The notes under the pieces: generated by a model
The model's input: only the letters and a program-made list of their open reading frames with translations
Databases searched by the model: none
Told to the model about the DNA's origin: nothing
Source: OMOG01 sp041485845
GTDB lineage: Bacteria > Acidobacteriota > Terriglobia > Bryobacterales > Bryobacteraceae
Reading direction: 5' to 3'
NCBI GenBank assembly: GCA_041485845.1
Contig: JBGPKH010000134.1
Location: forward strand, 1-16,743
Length of the DNA: 16,743 bases
Part shown: positions 7,947-15,339 of the stretch, one piece after another
Layout: every line of letters begins with the position of its first letter
Position numbering within the stretch: the stretch's first letter is position 1
Program-made: the position numbers and the translations under genes

Positions 7947-8576
7947 TTACCCTCGCAAAAAGGAATTGAACCGCTTCTCCCACCCGATGGTGGTATTCTC
8001 GCCGTGGCCCGGAATCACCACGGCATCCTCCGGAAGCTGCAGCAGCTTGCCGCGAATCGACGCCAGGATCTGGCGAAAGTCGCCGCCCGGCAGGTCGGTG
8101 CGGCCGATGCTTTCGCGGAACAGCGTGTCGCCGGCCAGCAGCTTGTTCTCCGACGGACTCCACAGGCTGATGCTGCCCGGCGTGTGCCCCGGCGTGTGCA
8201 GAATGTGGAACCCGGTGGTCCCCACCATCACTGTGTCGCCTTCGCGCGCCGCTACGTCGATCGACACCGCTTCCGGCGCCGGCACACCGAGCCAGCCGGC
8301 CTGCACATCCATCATCTTCTGCAGCGCCGTATCGTTGCTGTTCATGTAGACCGGCGCGCCGGTGGCCCGCTTGAGCTTCTGCGCGCCGCCGATGTGGTCG
8401 ATGTGGGCGTGGGTGATCACGATGGCCTTCACGGTGAGCCCGTGTTTGCGGACGATCTCGAGCACCTGTTCGATGTCGTCTCCCGGATCCACGACCATGC
8501 CCTCGCGGCTCTGTTCGTCGCCGAAGACGGAGCAGTTGCAGGCCAGCATTCCCACCGGAAGGATCTCGTGGATCAT
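7947..8576 (-). CDS. MBL-fold metallo-hydrolase (glyoxalase II-like)
   Basis: A metallo-beta-lactamase-fold hydrolase of the GloB/COG0491 type, 209 residues, which usually cleaves thioesters such as S-lactoylglutathione. The metal ligands are all present: THAHIDH (His56, His58, Asp60, His61), His131 in TPGHTPGS, Asp150 in LLAGDTLF and His191 in IPGHGENT. The protein lacks the C-terminal substrate-binding helices of classical glyoxalase II, so its true substrate is open. The ATG at 8576 has no ribosome-binding site and a -10-like element lies just upstream, suggesting a leaderless message. It is followed after two bases by the alcohol dehydrogenase and shares a 22-base divergent region with the membrane protein gene. 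Confidence 0.88.
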   Translation of the reverse strand: MIHEILPVGMLACNCSVFGDEQSREGMVVDPGDDIEQVLEIVRKHGLTVKAIVITHAHIDHIGGAQKLKRATGAPVYMNSNDTALQKMMDVQAGWLGVPAPEAVSIDVAAREGDTVMVGTTGFHILHTPGHTPGSISLWSPSENKLLAGDTLFRESIGRTDLPGGDFRQILASIRGKLLQLPEDAVVIPGHGENTTIGWEKRFNSFLRG

Positions 8577-8584
8577 ATGCCGAT

Positions 8585-8592
8585 TGTATACT
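8585..8592. promoter_or_regulatory. Overlapping divergent -10 elements
   Basis: The 22-base gap between two divergent ATGs (8576 minus, 8599 plus) contains a GTATAC palindrome. It gives TATACT (8587-8592) on the plus strand and TACAAT (8590-8585) on the minus strand, each about 6-9 bases before the respective ATG. Neither gene has a ribosome-binding site. This fits two leaderless transcripts from one shared core. No good -35 is seen on either side. Confidence 0.4.
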
Positions 8593-8598
8593 CACCAT

Positions 8599-9012
8599 AT
8601 GGAAGAAGCGCTCCTTGTTGTCATGCGGTGGTTGCACTTGTCTTCGATGGCGACGTTGATCGGCGGAATTCTCTACGGACGCCTGGTGATGACGCCGGCG
8701 TTGGGCTCGCTGGCTCCGGAGGCGGGCGAGGCGCTGGCAGGGAAAGCGGCGGCAGCCTACCGGCCCCTGGTTTTGGCGGCGGTGTGCGGGCTCATCATCT
8801 CCGGGGTGTTCAACATTCTGACCAATGCCGGCCACAGCGCGACTTACCACATCCTGCTGGGCGTCAAGCTGCTGCTGGCGCTGCACGTGTTCACGGTGGC
8901 GTTCCTGATCACCCAGCCTCACAATCCGCGCCGCGCGCGCATGATGATCGGAGCAGTCATCTCCGGGTTGATCATTCTGGCGATCGCGGCCTATATGCGG
9001 CGGATTGTCTAG
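8599..9012 (+). CDS. Small CopD-like integral membrane protein
   Basis: A 137-residue inner-membrane protein with about four predicted membrane helices: WLHLSSMATLIGGILYGRLV (about 10-29), PLVLAAVCGLIISGVFNI (about 54-71), ILLGVKLLLALHVFTVAFLI (about 83-102) and MMIGAVISGLIILAIAAYM (about 113-131). The pattern of WLH at the start of helix one and a GVKLLLALH helix three resembles the CopD / CopD-like membrane domain family, whose members are linked to copper or haem, but I see no firm metal motif. The chosen ATG gives a sensible cytoplasmic N-terminus; ATG 8623 (MRWLHL) is possible. The frame is open further upstream, but that part overlaps the MBL gene in antisense and is not protein-like. 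It may share a promoter region with the MBL-ADH operon. Confidence 0.7.
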   Translation: MEEALLVVMRWLHLSSMATLIGGILYGRLVMTPALGSLAPEAGEALAGKAAAAYRPLVLAAVCGLIISGVFNILTNAGHSATYHILLGVKLLLALHVFTVAFLITQPHNPRRARMMIGAVISGLIILAIAAYMRRIV

Positions 9013-9031
9013 GATCTCCAGGACGGTCGCG

Positions 9032-11782
9032 TCATTTCCAGGTAGCCAGCCAGATGTCGGCTTCCGTGCTGCTGGCCGTGAAGTAGATGGTGCGATTGTC
9101 GGGAGAAATCGACAATCTGCCCTCCACGTGTTTCGGCGCGACCGAGAGCAATACCTTGGAACGCCTGGTAATGGTGTCGACCAGTTCCAGATTGCTGCCC
9201 GATTCCATGACCATGCGCCGGCTATCGCGAAGCCATACCGGCTGCCCGCCCCGTCCCAGCTCGGTGGACGTTCCAGTGTCGAAATCGTACACAAACGCCT
9301 TGGGGCCGATTAGCAAACCGAGGCGCCGTCCGTCGGGTGACCAGGTTCTCACCCACCGTTTCTGGGTGGGTATCGGCACTGGCTGCTGGTCTTTCCACGG
9401 CGTATCCACTTCGATGATGCACGGGTCTTTATCGGCGCGATTGTAGGCGATCCGCTTGCCATCTGGTGACCAGACGGCGCCCGCCACCACCGTGTCGCCG
9501 GTACCGTCCGTGTAAGTCAGCCGGCGCATGTCGCCGCCGTCGGCATTGATCAGCCAGATTTCCGGCCGGCCGCTGCGGTCGGACATGAACGCGATCCGCC
9601 GGTTATCCGGCGACCACCGCGGAAAGCGATCCATAAACGAGTCGTTCGTGAGTTGGCGCAGCCCCATGCCATCGGTACCGATTACGAAAATGTCCTCGGG
9701 CTTTTGCATGCTGCAGAATGTCAGCGACTTTCCGTCCGGCGATGGGTCCGGGAACCAGTGCGGCTTGGAACCCCTGGTAATGGGAATGGGCGTCCCCTGG
9801 ACGGTTTCCGTGAGAGAATCGAACGCCACCTTGTAGATTTGGACATCCTGCGTTTGATCGGCATAGGCCATCCGGGTGCCGTCGCGCGACAGGCTGATGT
9901 GCTCCAAATAACGGGCCGGCGTTGTGACGGGATGGGGCTCCCCCAGTGTGCGTCCGGTTTTTTCGTCGATGGCCACTCGCCAGAGATTCATGCTCCCGCC
10001 GCGGTCGCTGGCAAAGTACAGGTGCTTGCCATCGGGAGCCCAGCGGGGGCTCCAGTCCACGGGTTGATCCTGGGTTACGGGAACGGCCTCGCCTCCATCG
10101 ATCGGCATAGTCCACACGTCCCGCTGGCCCCCCAAGCCCGCCGCGAAAGCGACGCGGAGATTATGGGGAGACCAATCGGGCTGGATTCCATCCGAACTGC
10201 CGATGGTCCGCTTCCGGCCGGTCGCGACCTCGATCCTCCACAGCCTGCTGGTGGGCGCGCGGGCCTGGGGCCTTTCAATCAGTTCCGTCGAGCAGACGAT
10301 CTCCCTGCCATCCGGCGACCAGGAAGGGTGAAAGCAGAGATCGCTGAGCCGGCGAACCGATTCCCCGGTCGCGCCCATGAGGTACAGACCCACTCGCGCC
10401 TCCGGGGCGGACCGATAGGACGCGAATGCGATCAGCTCCCCGTCGGGCGAAAACGCCGGAGTGACGTTGTGTACGCCGGAATCCTTCGTGAGGTTGATCG
10501 GGCTCCCGCCTCCCACGCGTTGCAGGTAGATATCCCAACGGCCCGAAGCCTGGCTCTGGTAGACCACCGATTTTCCATCCGGGGCGAGGCTGGGGAAGTA
10601 TTCTTCACCGGGCAGGTCGGTGACCTGAGCGAACGTGGCGGACGGCGGCGCCTTTGCCGGACCGCTGCGAAATACCACGAGGACGATGGCGGCAACCAAC
10701 AACAGAATCGCGCCGGCGATCGCCGCCATGGTGAGCCAACGCGGGCGGACAGGCGCAGTGACGCCTTGACGCGCTTCCCGCCGCAGATCGACGACCAGCT
10801 CCCGCGCGGATTGGTAGCGGTCTGGGGGATCTTTTTCCAGCGCTTTTTCGATCGCGACCCGCAGTCCCACGGGCAGATCGGGTCGAAGTTTGCCGAGCGG
10901 TTCCAGCGGACGGTGAATGACCGACTGCAAAGTCTCCAGATCCGTTGCGCCATCGAACGGCCGGCGGCCCGCAAGAAGCTCATACAGGACCACGCCCAGT
11001 GAGAAGATATCGCTGCGGGCATCCACCGGCCGGCCAGACGCCTGTTCCGGGGACATGTAGGCGATGGTGCCAAGGACCGTCCCGGGCCTTGTGCGCATCT
11101 CCGTAGCGGTGCGGGTCTCGGGCCCGCCGCTGTTGGGCTCCATCAGTTTCGCGAGCCCGAAGTCGGCGAGCTTGGCATAGCCGTTACGGGATACCAGGAC
11201 GTTGTCGGGTTTGACGTCGCGGTGCAGAATGCCGGCTTCATGGGCGCAGGCCAGCCCGTCGGCGACCCCGGCCATCAGTTCCGCAATCTGCGGCCACCCG
11301 GGCTGCGTGTCCTGTTTCCATCGGCGCAAGGTGCCGCCGTCTACGAATTCGGTGACGAGGTACTGCCGGCCTTCATGCTCACCGACATCGAGGACCGTGA
11401 GAATATGCGGATGGTTCAGCGATGAGGCGGTCTGGGCTTCGGTCTGAAATCGCCGCCGCGCCGTGGTATCGGCGAGATCGGCGAAGAGGAACTTGACCGC
11501 CACCGGGCGGTTGAGGCGGGTGTCGATCGCGCGGTACACCACTCCCATACCTCCCGCCCCGAGCGGCGCTTCGACGCGGTATGGTCCGAGCATGGTGCCC
11601 GCGGCTACCGCTCCGTCTACCACAGTCTCCGTGGGCGCCTGCGCGAACCGGGATTCTACCTCGCGGCGAAGATCGCAATCCTCACCGCAGGCCCCGTCCA
11701 GGAACGCGGCGCGTTGGTTCGACGGCCGATCGAGAGCCGCGTGGTAAATCCGCTCGATCTGCTGCCGGCGTTGGGAGTCCAC
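9032..11782 (-). CDS. Transmembrane Ser/Thr protein kinase with TolB-like beta-propeller
   Basis: A receptor-like Hanks-type kinase, 916 residues, of a sort greatly expanded in Acidobacteriota. An N-terminal helical segment (RRQQIERIYHAALDRP) precedes the kinase domain (about 65-330): glycine loop GAGGMG (75-80), catalytic Lys97 in VAVKF, HRDVKPDN (187-194), DFG (207-209) and MSPEQ (243-247). A single membrane helix (about 350-371, MAAIAGAILLLVAAIVLVVF) follows. The outer part (about 385-916) carries around eleven PD40/TolB-type WSPDG repeats, predicted to fold as a propeller that could bind a ligand, partner or cell-wall component. All catalytic residues are present. The GTG at 11782 is the first start after an in-frame stop and keeps the conserved N-terminus; there is no ribosome-binding site. 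It is divergent from the ygfZ-like gene by 30 bases and convergent with the CopD-like gene. The signal and target are unknown. Confidence 0.93.
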   Translation of the reverse strand: MDSQRRQQIERIYHAALDRPSNQRAAFLDGACGEDCDLRREVESRFAQAPTETVVDGAVAAGTMLGPYRVEAPLGAGGMGVVYRAIDTRLNRPVAVKFLFADLADTTARRRFQTEAQTASSLNHPHILTVLDVGEHEGRQYLVTEFVDGGTLRRWKQDTQPGWPQIAELMAGVADGLACAHEAGILHRDVKPDNVLVSRNGYAKLADFGLAKLMEPNSGGPETRTATEMRTRPGTVLGTIAYMSPEQASGRPVDARSDIFSLGVVLYELLAGRRPFDGATDLETLQSVIHRPLEPLGKLRPDLPVGLRVAIEKALEKDPPDRYQSARELVVDLRREARQGVTAPVRPRWLTMAAIAGAILLLVAAIVLVVFRSGPAKAPPSATFAQVTDLPGEEYFPSLAPDGKSVVYQSQASGRWDIYLQRVGGGSPINLTKDSGVHNVTPAFSPDGELIAFASYRSAPEARVGLYLMGATGESVRRLSDLCFHPSWSPDGREIVCSTELIERPQARAPTSRLWRIEVATGRKRTIGSSDGIQPDWSPHNLRVAFAAGLGGQRDVWTMPIDGGEAVPVTQDQPVDWSPRWAPDGKHLYFASDRGGSMNLWRVAIDEKTGRTLGEPHPVTTPARYLEHISLSRDGTRMAYADQTQDVQIYKVAFDSLTETVQGTPIPITRGSKPHWFPDPSPDGKSLTFCSMQKPEDIFVIGTDGMGLRQLTNDSFMDRFPRWSPDNRRIAFMSDRSGRPEIWLINADGGDMRRLTYTDGTGDTVVAGAVWSPDGKRIAYNRADKDPCIIEVDTPWKDQQPVPIPTQKRWVRTWSPDGRRLGLLIGPKAFVYDFDTGTSTELGRGGQPVWLRDSRRMVMESGSNLELVDTITRRSKVLLSVAPKHVEGRLSISPDNRTIYFTASSTEADIWLATWK

Positions 11783-11792
11783 GGCGTATTGG

Positions 11793-11806
11793 GTCTATTC
11801 TATTCT
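11793..11806. promoter_or_regulatory. Possible divergent -10 elements between the kinase and ygfZ-like genes
   Basis: The 30-base gap between the kinase GTG (11782) and the YgfZ-like ATG (11813) contains a TCTATTCTATTCTGG stretch. On the minus strand it offers TAGAAT, a 5/6 match to TATAAT, 14 bases before the GTG. On the plus strand TATTCT lies six bases before the ATG. Neither gene shows a usable ribosome-binding site, so short or absent leaders are likely. The hexamers are weak evidence on their own. Confidence 0.3.
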
Positions 11807-11812
11807 GGAAGT

Positions 11813-12637
11813 ATGAGCGAAGGTTACGAAGCGTTGCGAGGCGGCGCGGCCTGGCTGGATCTTTCGGCGCGCGGCCGCATCGTGGCGCGCGGCCGCGACC
11901 GGGCCCGCCTGCTGCACAATATCACCAGCAACGAAGTCAAGAAGATGGCGGCCGGCTCGTCCTGTTATGCGTTCCTGTTGAGCCCGCAGGGCCGCATCCA
12001 GGCCGACCTATACCTCGTCGCCTTCGAAGACCACTTCCTCATCGATACCGAGCCGAACCTCCGCGAAAAGGTCCAACGCCACATCCTGAAATACAAGGTT
12101 GCCGACCAGGTGGAGTTGGAAGACGTCACCACGCAGACCGCGGCGATCGGGGTGGAAGGCCCGGCCGCCGAGTCCATCCAGCTTCCGGCGGGCGAACACT
12201 CGGTGGCGCCGTTCACGCTGACGGGCCAGCCGGGGTATCGCATCTACTGCGCTGCTGGCCAGATGGCGGAGATCGTGCGGCAACTCGAATCGGCCGGCGC
12301 CAAACCCGCGACGCTCGAGGACGCGCGCATCGTGCGCATCGAGAACGGCAAGCCGGTTTACGGCGAGGACATCCGCGAAACTTCGCTGGCGCAGGAGACG
12401 CAGCAGATGCACGCCGTGAGCTTCACCAAGGGATGCTACATCGGCCAGGAAATCGTGGAGCGCATCCGCGCCCTCGGGCAGGTACACAAGAAACTGGAGC
12501 GCATCGAGCTGGATGCCGCAGAACCCGTGGCCGCGGGCACGAAGCTGACAGTCGGCGGCCGCGAAGCCGAGATCACGTCCTCGGTGTACTCGCCGCATTT
12601 CGGCAAGGTCATTGCTCTGGGATACGTGCGCGGTTGA
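11813..12637 (+). CDS. ygfZ: YgfZ/GcvT-like folate-binding protein
   Basis: YgfZ (COG0354) binds tetrahydrofolate and supports assembly or repair of certain iron-sulfur enzymes, such as MiaB in E. coli; it is related to glycine-cleavage T protein but is not an aminomethyltransferase. The diagnostic motif KGCYIGQE is at about 206-213, with its conserved cysteine at 208. The N-terminus (AAWLDLSARGRIVARGRDRARLL) and the LHNITSNEVKKM segment match the family. The 274 residues are slightly shorter than E. coli YgfZ (326). The ATG at 11813 gives the natural N-terminus; the frame is open upstream, but that part overlaps the kinase gene in antisense. Here it may maintain iron-sulfur proteins such as the nearby [4Fe-4S] CysH, but that link is speculative. 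Confidence 0.88.
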   Translation: MSEGYEALRGGAAWLDLSARGRIVARGRDRARLLHNITSNEVKKMAAGSSCYAFLLSPQGRIQADLYLVAFEDHFLIDTEPNLREKVQRHILKYKVADQVELEDVTTQTAAIGVEGPAAESIQLPAGEHSVAPFTLTGQPGYRIYCAAGQMAEIVRQLESAGAKPATLEDARIVRIENGKPVYGEDIRETSLAQETQQMHAVSFTKGCYIGQEIVERIRALGQVHKKLERIELDAAEPVAAGTKLTVGGREAEITSSVYSPHFGKVIALGYVRG

Positions 12638-12651
12638 ATCTTCGCTTCACG

Positions 12652-12921
12652 TTACTCCGCTTCCCAACGGAAGCGCCACACCGCCAGTGCGCCGAATAAC
12701 ACCGCAAATCCGAGCATCGCCGCGATCGGCCCCACGGCGGCCTCGAAGCCGGGGCCCCGCCAGGTCATCGCGTCGAGACCGTACACCGCCCAACGCGTGG
12801 GCACGGCGAAGGTCGCTTTCTGCAGCCACTGAGGAAAGGTGAAAGCGGGCGCCCACGCGCCGCCCAGCATCCCCAGGATCAGGGTCACCTGACTCAGTTT
12901 CGCCCAACCGCTTGCGGGCAA
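12652..12921 (-). pseudogene. C-terminal remnant of an ABC-2 type transporter permease
   Basis: About 85 codons encode the last part of an ABC-2 permease: LILGMLGGAWAPAFTFPQWL, then TPTRWAVYGLDAMTWRG and a final membrane helix ending FGALAVWRFRWE. In intact permeases of the drug-export/NatB type this segment ends a protein of about 370 or more residues; the first three quarters and the partner ATPase are absent. The frame has only a TTG start (12921) and the similarity fades upstream of about 12890, so this is most likely a stump left by a deletion. It lies between convergent ygfZ and the PHP gene and next to a short periodic repeat. Confidence 0.7.
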
Positions 12922-12928
12922 ATTAGTT

Positions 12929-12958
12929 ATTTGTGTGCATTCGTGTTCATGCGTGGCC
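12929..12958. repeat. Three 10-base tandem units, degenerate
   Basis: ATTTGTGTGC at 12929, ATTCGTGTTC at 12939 and ATGCGTGGCC at 12949 are three consecutive 10-base units that share the pattern AT-N-N-GTG. They lie in the gap between the PHP gene stop and the permease stump, possibly with a fourth, more degenerate unit just upstream (AATTAGTT). From memory, similar GTGTTCAT-type strings recur in intergenic DNA of several bacterial phyla, but I cannot confirm that here. Confidence 0.55.
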
Positions 12959-12976
12959 AGAACGGTTTTTCTTGCC

Positions 12977-13801
12977 CTACCGCGCCCGCAGCCGCTCCAC
13001 CAGGTCGCTCGGAATTTTGAGATTGCCGTCGCAGCCGGTCCCCAGATTGACTCCCGGCTTCACCTCGCCGTGAAAGTCCGAGCCGCCGGTCACCAGCAAC
13101 CCGTACTCCTTCGCCATGGCCAGGTACAGCTCGGTCTCACTCGCGCCATGGTCGCTGTGATACGCCTCGATGGCGTTCAGGCCGGCGGCGCACAGTTCCG
13201 GCAACAGTACCGGCACGTCGCCTTTCACGCGCACGGGGTGCGCCAGCGACGCGATTCCGCCGGCCTGCCGGATCTTCTCAACGCCCTCGGCAAACTCCGG
13301 CTCCAGCCGGTACACGTAGCCCTTCGCCGATTCGTCCAGATAGTCGTCGAACGCCTGCCGGATATTCGCGACGTAGCCTTTCTCCACCATGATGCGCGCG
13401 AAGTGCGGGCGGCCCGTCATGCCGCGGCCGCGCGCTTCGGCCTCTTCCAGAGTGATGTCGAAGCCGATCTCCCGCAGGCGCGCCGCCAGCCGCACGTTGC
13501 GTTCGCGGCGCGAAGCCTGCATGTCCAACACCCACTCGCGGAATCCGGCCAGGCCATCGGCCGCCAGGAAGTATCCCAGCAGGTGGACCGAGTGGCCATG
13601 GAGCTTGGTGGAAAGCTCGATACCGCAGATCAGCTCCACGCCGGCGGCGTGCGCCAGCGGGAGCGCCTCGTCGTAACCCGCAAAGGTGTCGTGATCGGTG
13701 ATCCCGAGAACGTCCACTCCCCGGTGGACGGCCTCTTCGATCAACTGAGCGGGCGAACAGGTGCCGTCAGATTCGTTGGTGTGCGAATGCAGATCGATCA
13801 A
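12977..13801 (-). CDS. PHP-domain phosphoesterase (COG0613; candidate pAp phosphatase)
   Basis: A metal-dependent phosphoesterase of the YciV/TrpH group, members of which hydrolyse nucleoside 3',5'-bisphosphates (pAp to AMP) or short RNA 5' ends. The four PHP motifs are present (274-residue numbering from TTG 13801): HSHTNESDG (His5, His7), ITDHDTFAG (Asp36, His37, Asp38), Glu62 with His73 in the HSVHLLGY segment, and SLAHP (His188) with GGSDFHG (Asp242, His244). Start choice: the conserved domain begins at IDLHSHT, so TTG 13801 fits and overlaps cysC by 35 bases. A GTG at 13849 would give 290 residues but an 83-base overlap and no extra conserved sequence. Its overlap with cysC suggests translational coupling to sulfate activation and hence a pAp-clearing role; that role is inferred. 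Confidence 0.88.
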   Translation of the reverse strand: MIDLHSHTNESDGTCSPAQLIEEAVHRGVDVLGITDHDTFAGYDEALPLAHAAGVELICGIELSTKLHGHSVHLLGYFLAADGLAGFREWVLDMQASRRERNVRLAARLREIGFDITLEEAEARGRGMTGRPHFARIMVEKGYVANIRQAFDDYLDESAKGYVYRLEPEFAEGVEKIRQAGGIASLAHPVRVKGDVPVLLPELCAAGLNAIEAYHSDHGASETELYLAMAKEYGLLVTGGSDFHGEVKPGVNLGTGCDGNLKIPSDLVERLRAR

Positions 13802-14327
13802 AAGAAACGAGACCCAAACGTTCCAGTGTAGCCCATATCCGGTCCACACTTTCTTCGGGCGTTTCCCGCGATGAATTCACCGCCACCTCGGGCGCGAGGG
13901 GCGGCTCGTAAGGATCCGAAACGCCCGTGAATTGCGCGATCTCTCCGGCGAGCGCTCGCTTGTAGAGCCCTTTGACGTCGCGCTCCGCCAGAACCTCTAG
14001 CGGACACTCCACGTACACCTCGACGAAGTTCGCGATGCGCGCGCGCACCTCTTCCCGCACGGCGCGGTATGGCGAGATCGCCGCGGCGATGGCAATCACG
14101 CCGTTGCGCGACAGCAGCTCGCATACGAAGCCGATGCGCCGGATGTTTTCGTCGCGGTCTTCCTTGCCGAAGCCCAGGCCCTTCGAGAGGTGCGTGCGCA
14201 CGATGTCGCCATCGAGCACCTCGACCTTCGCGCCCAGCCCGCGAAGCCGTTCCTCGATCAGGCGCGAGATGGTGCTCTTGCCGGCGCCGGACAGGCCCGT
14301 GAACCACAGCGTGAACCCCTTATGCAC
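13767..14327 (-). CDS. cysC: Adenylylsulfate (APS) kinase
   Basis: Phosphorylates APS with ATP to give PAPS in the cytoplasm. The 186 residues are close to the family's usual length of about 200. The P-loop is GLSGAGKST (11-19), followed by VLDGD (37-41), the [21 protein letters not shown] segment that binds APS, the [12 protein letters not shown] motif and [20 protein letters not shown]. The start is the GTG at 14327, which overlaps the cysH stop (GTGCATAA); the open frame further upstream is only antisense-like shadow of cysH. The last dozen residues after LERLGLV are unusual and lie in the overlap with the PHP gene. Order cysH-cysC-PHP with overlaps indicates one operon. No ATP sulfurylase gene is in the window. 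Confidence 0.94.
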   Translation of the reverse strand: MHKGFTLWFTGLSGAGKSTISRLIEERLRGLGAKVEVLDGDIVRTHLSKGLGFGKEDRDENIRRIGFVCELLSRNGVIAIAAAISPYRAVREEVRARIANFVEVYVECPLEVLAERDVKGLYKRALAGEIAQFTGVSDPYEPPLAPEVAVNSSRETPEESVDRIWATLERLGLVSFDRSAFAHQRI

Positions 14328-15027
14328 GCCGCCGCACCAGTCCGTCCGCCGGGAAATGGATCCCGCACTCTTTCCGGGTGTCCTGCTCCCACCACCAGCG
14401 TCCGGCGCGCTCGTTTTCGCCGGGTTCCACGGCGCGGGTGCATGGCGCGCAGCCGATGCTGGTGTAGCCCCGCTGATACAGGGGATGCACAGGCACGCGG
14501 TGTTCGCCGATATATCGATCGACCTCCGCACCGGTCCAGTCCGCTAACGGGCTGATGCGCAGGCGCCCATCCACCGGTTCCACCTTCGCGATCGCCGCGC
14601 GCGTTTCCGACTGCTCACGACGCAATCCCGTGGCCCACGCGCTCAGCTCGCGCAGCTTGCGCTCCAGGGGGCGAACCTTGCGCACTTCGCAGCACAACCG
14701 CCGCGCTTCCACGTTTTCGTAGAACAGGTTCGGCCCGCGCTCGGAGACCATTAGTTCCACGTCGCCCGCGTCGGGAAACACGATTTCCACGGCGATGCCG
14801 TACCGTTCCCGAACCCCTTCCATCATGCGGTAGGTCTCTTCCGGAAGCCGGCCGCTATCCAGGGTAAACACCCGGATCGGTTTCCCGAGGCGGGAAGCGA
14901 GATCCACGATCACCATGCCTTCCTTCTGGAAGCTGGTTGCAATGGCAAACGAATTACCGAATGTGGCCGTGGCCCAAGCCAGGATCTCCGAGGCCGGCGC
15001 CATTTCGAGGTTTGTGTAATCACCCAA
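14320..15027 (-). CDS. cysH: Assimilatory APS reductase, [4Fe-4S] type (CysH)
   Basis: Reduces adenylylsulfate to sulfite and AMP with thioredoxin electrons, in the cytoplasm. The [4Fe-4S]-binding cysteines that mark the APS-using group are present, as RRLCCEVRK (Cys112, Cys113) and IGCAPCTR (Cys193, Cys196), and so is the catalytic KECGIH (Cys221). An ATP-PPase-like fold is indicated by the [17 protein letters not shown] and [12 protein letters not shown] segments. At 235 residues it has the bacterial length, without the thioredoxin-like domain of plant enzymes. TTG 15027 keeps the conserved leading residues; ATG 15003 is the alternative, and neither has a clear ribosome-binding site. A possible promoter (TTGACT at 15066-15061, TAATCT at 15042-15037) suggests a leaderless transcript from 15027. 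First gene of the overlapping cysH-cysC-PHP operon. Confidence 0.93.
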   Translation of the reverse strand: MGDYTNLEMAPASEILAWATATFGNSFAIATSFQKEGMVIVDLASRLGKPIRVFTLDSGRLPEETYRMMEGVRERYGIAVEIVFPDAGDVELMVSERGPNLFYENVEARRLCCEVRKVRPLERKLRELSAWATGLRREQSETRAAIAKVEPVDGRLRISPLADWTGAEVDRYIGEHRVPVHPLYQRGYTSIGCAPCTRAVEPGENERAGRWWWEQDTRKECGIHFPADGLVRRRA

Positions 15028-15036
15028 TCTCTATCT

Positions 15037-15066
15037 AGATTACGGTGTTATGGCGAGTGGAGTCAA
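15037..15066 (-). promoter_or_regulatory. Candidate promoter of the cysH operon
   Basis: On the minus strand TTGACT (15066-15061) and TAATCT (15042-15037) are separated by 18 bases. The -35 is a 5/6 match to consensus and the -10 is weak (3/6). The -10 ends nine bases before the TTG start at 15027, which fits transcription beginning at or near the start codon and would favour that start over ATG 15003. Confidence 0.35.
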
Positions 15067-15130
15067 CCGACGGAGGTTCGCGAGCTTAGGCGCTTACAGC
15101 GCCAACATCGACAAAATCTTGCCGATGTTG

Positions 15131-15182
15131 AGGAGTCAGAGGTCAGGAGTCGGAAGTCAGGAGTCGGAAGTCAGGAGTCAGG
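15131..15182 (+). repeat. Direct repeats of a GTCAGGAGTCGGAA-like unit, with inverted copy
   Basis: The 14-base unit AGTCAGGAGTCGGA and shorter variants (AGGAGTCAG, GTCAGGAGCC) are arrayed head to tail over about 50 bases. The 11-mer TCGGAAGTCAG occurs at 15150-15160 and 15164-15174, and its exact inverse complement CTGACTTCCGA lies at 15261-15271. There are no spacers of the size expected for CRISPR. Repeats of this general GTCAGGAGTC flavour are, from memory, common in intergenic DNA of several phyla. Confidence 0.6.
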
Positions 15183-15339
15183 AGCCAACCGTCCGTGCCC
15201 TCTGCGGAAGGGCGCCTGGGGGACGGTGCGGGTCCGGCTGTGCGGGGGCGTTCTGGGTTTCTGACTTCCGAGAGCTCACAGTATACTGAGGATGCGCGGG
15301 CCCGTTGCCATCCAGGCTGACGACCTCACAGGAGGATGT

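Larger units (their letters stand above)
15028..15339. other. Structured divergent intergenic region
   Basis: No coding frame is credible here. Apart from the cysH promoter candidate, it holds a perfect 6-bp hairpin with a 3-base loop (GGCGCT/AGCGCC, 15089-15103), an 8-bp hairpin (CAACATCG 15103-15110 with CGATGTTG 15123-15130), direct repeats at 15131-15182 and an inverted copy of the repeat at 15261-15271. A TATACT at 15282-15287 may be the -10 of the downstream TPR gene, with CTGACT (15261-15266) as a short-spaced -35 candidate. Confidence 0.5.

Noticed and set aside
7945..9294. In-frame upstream extension of the alcohol dehydrogenase frame, suggesting a fusion protein of about 785 residues
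   Set aside because: The extension overlaps the MBL gene out of phase, the CopD-like gene in antisense and the kinase end. The natural ADH start with GAGG lies at 7944.
12647..12907. Alternative frame over the permease stump
   Set aside because: It lacks any membrane helix or motif, while the overlapping frame gives a clear ABC-2 permease C-terminus.
15131..15182. CRISPR array
   Set aside because: Units are 9-14 bases with no unique spacers and no cas genes nearby; a simple direct repeat fits better.
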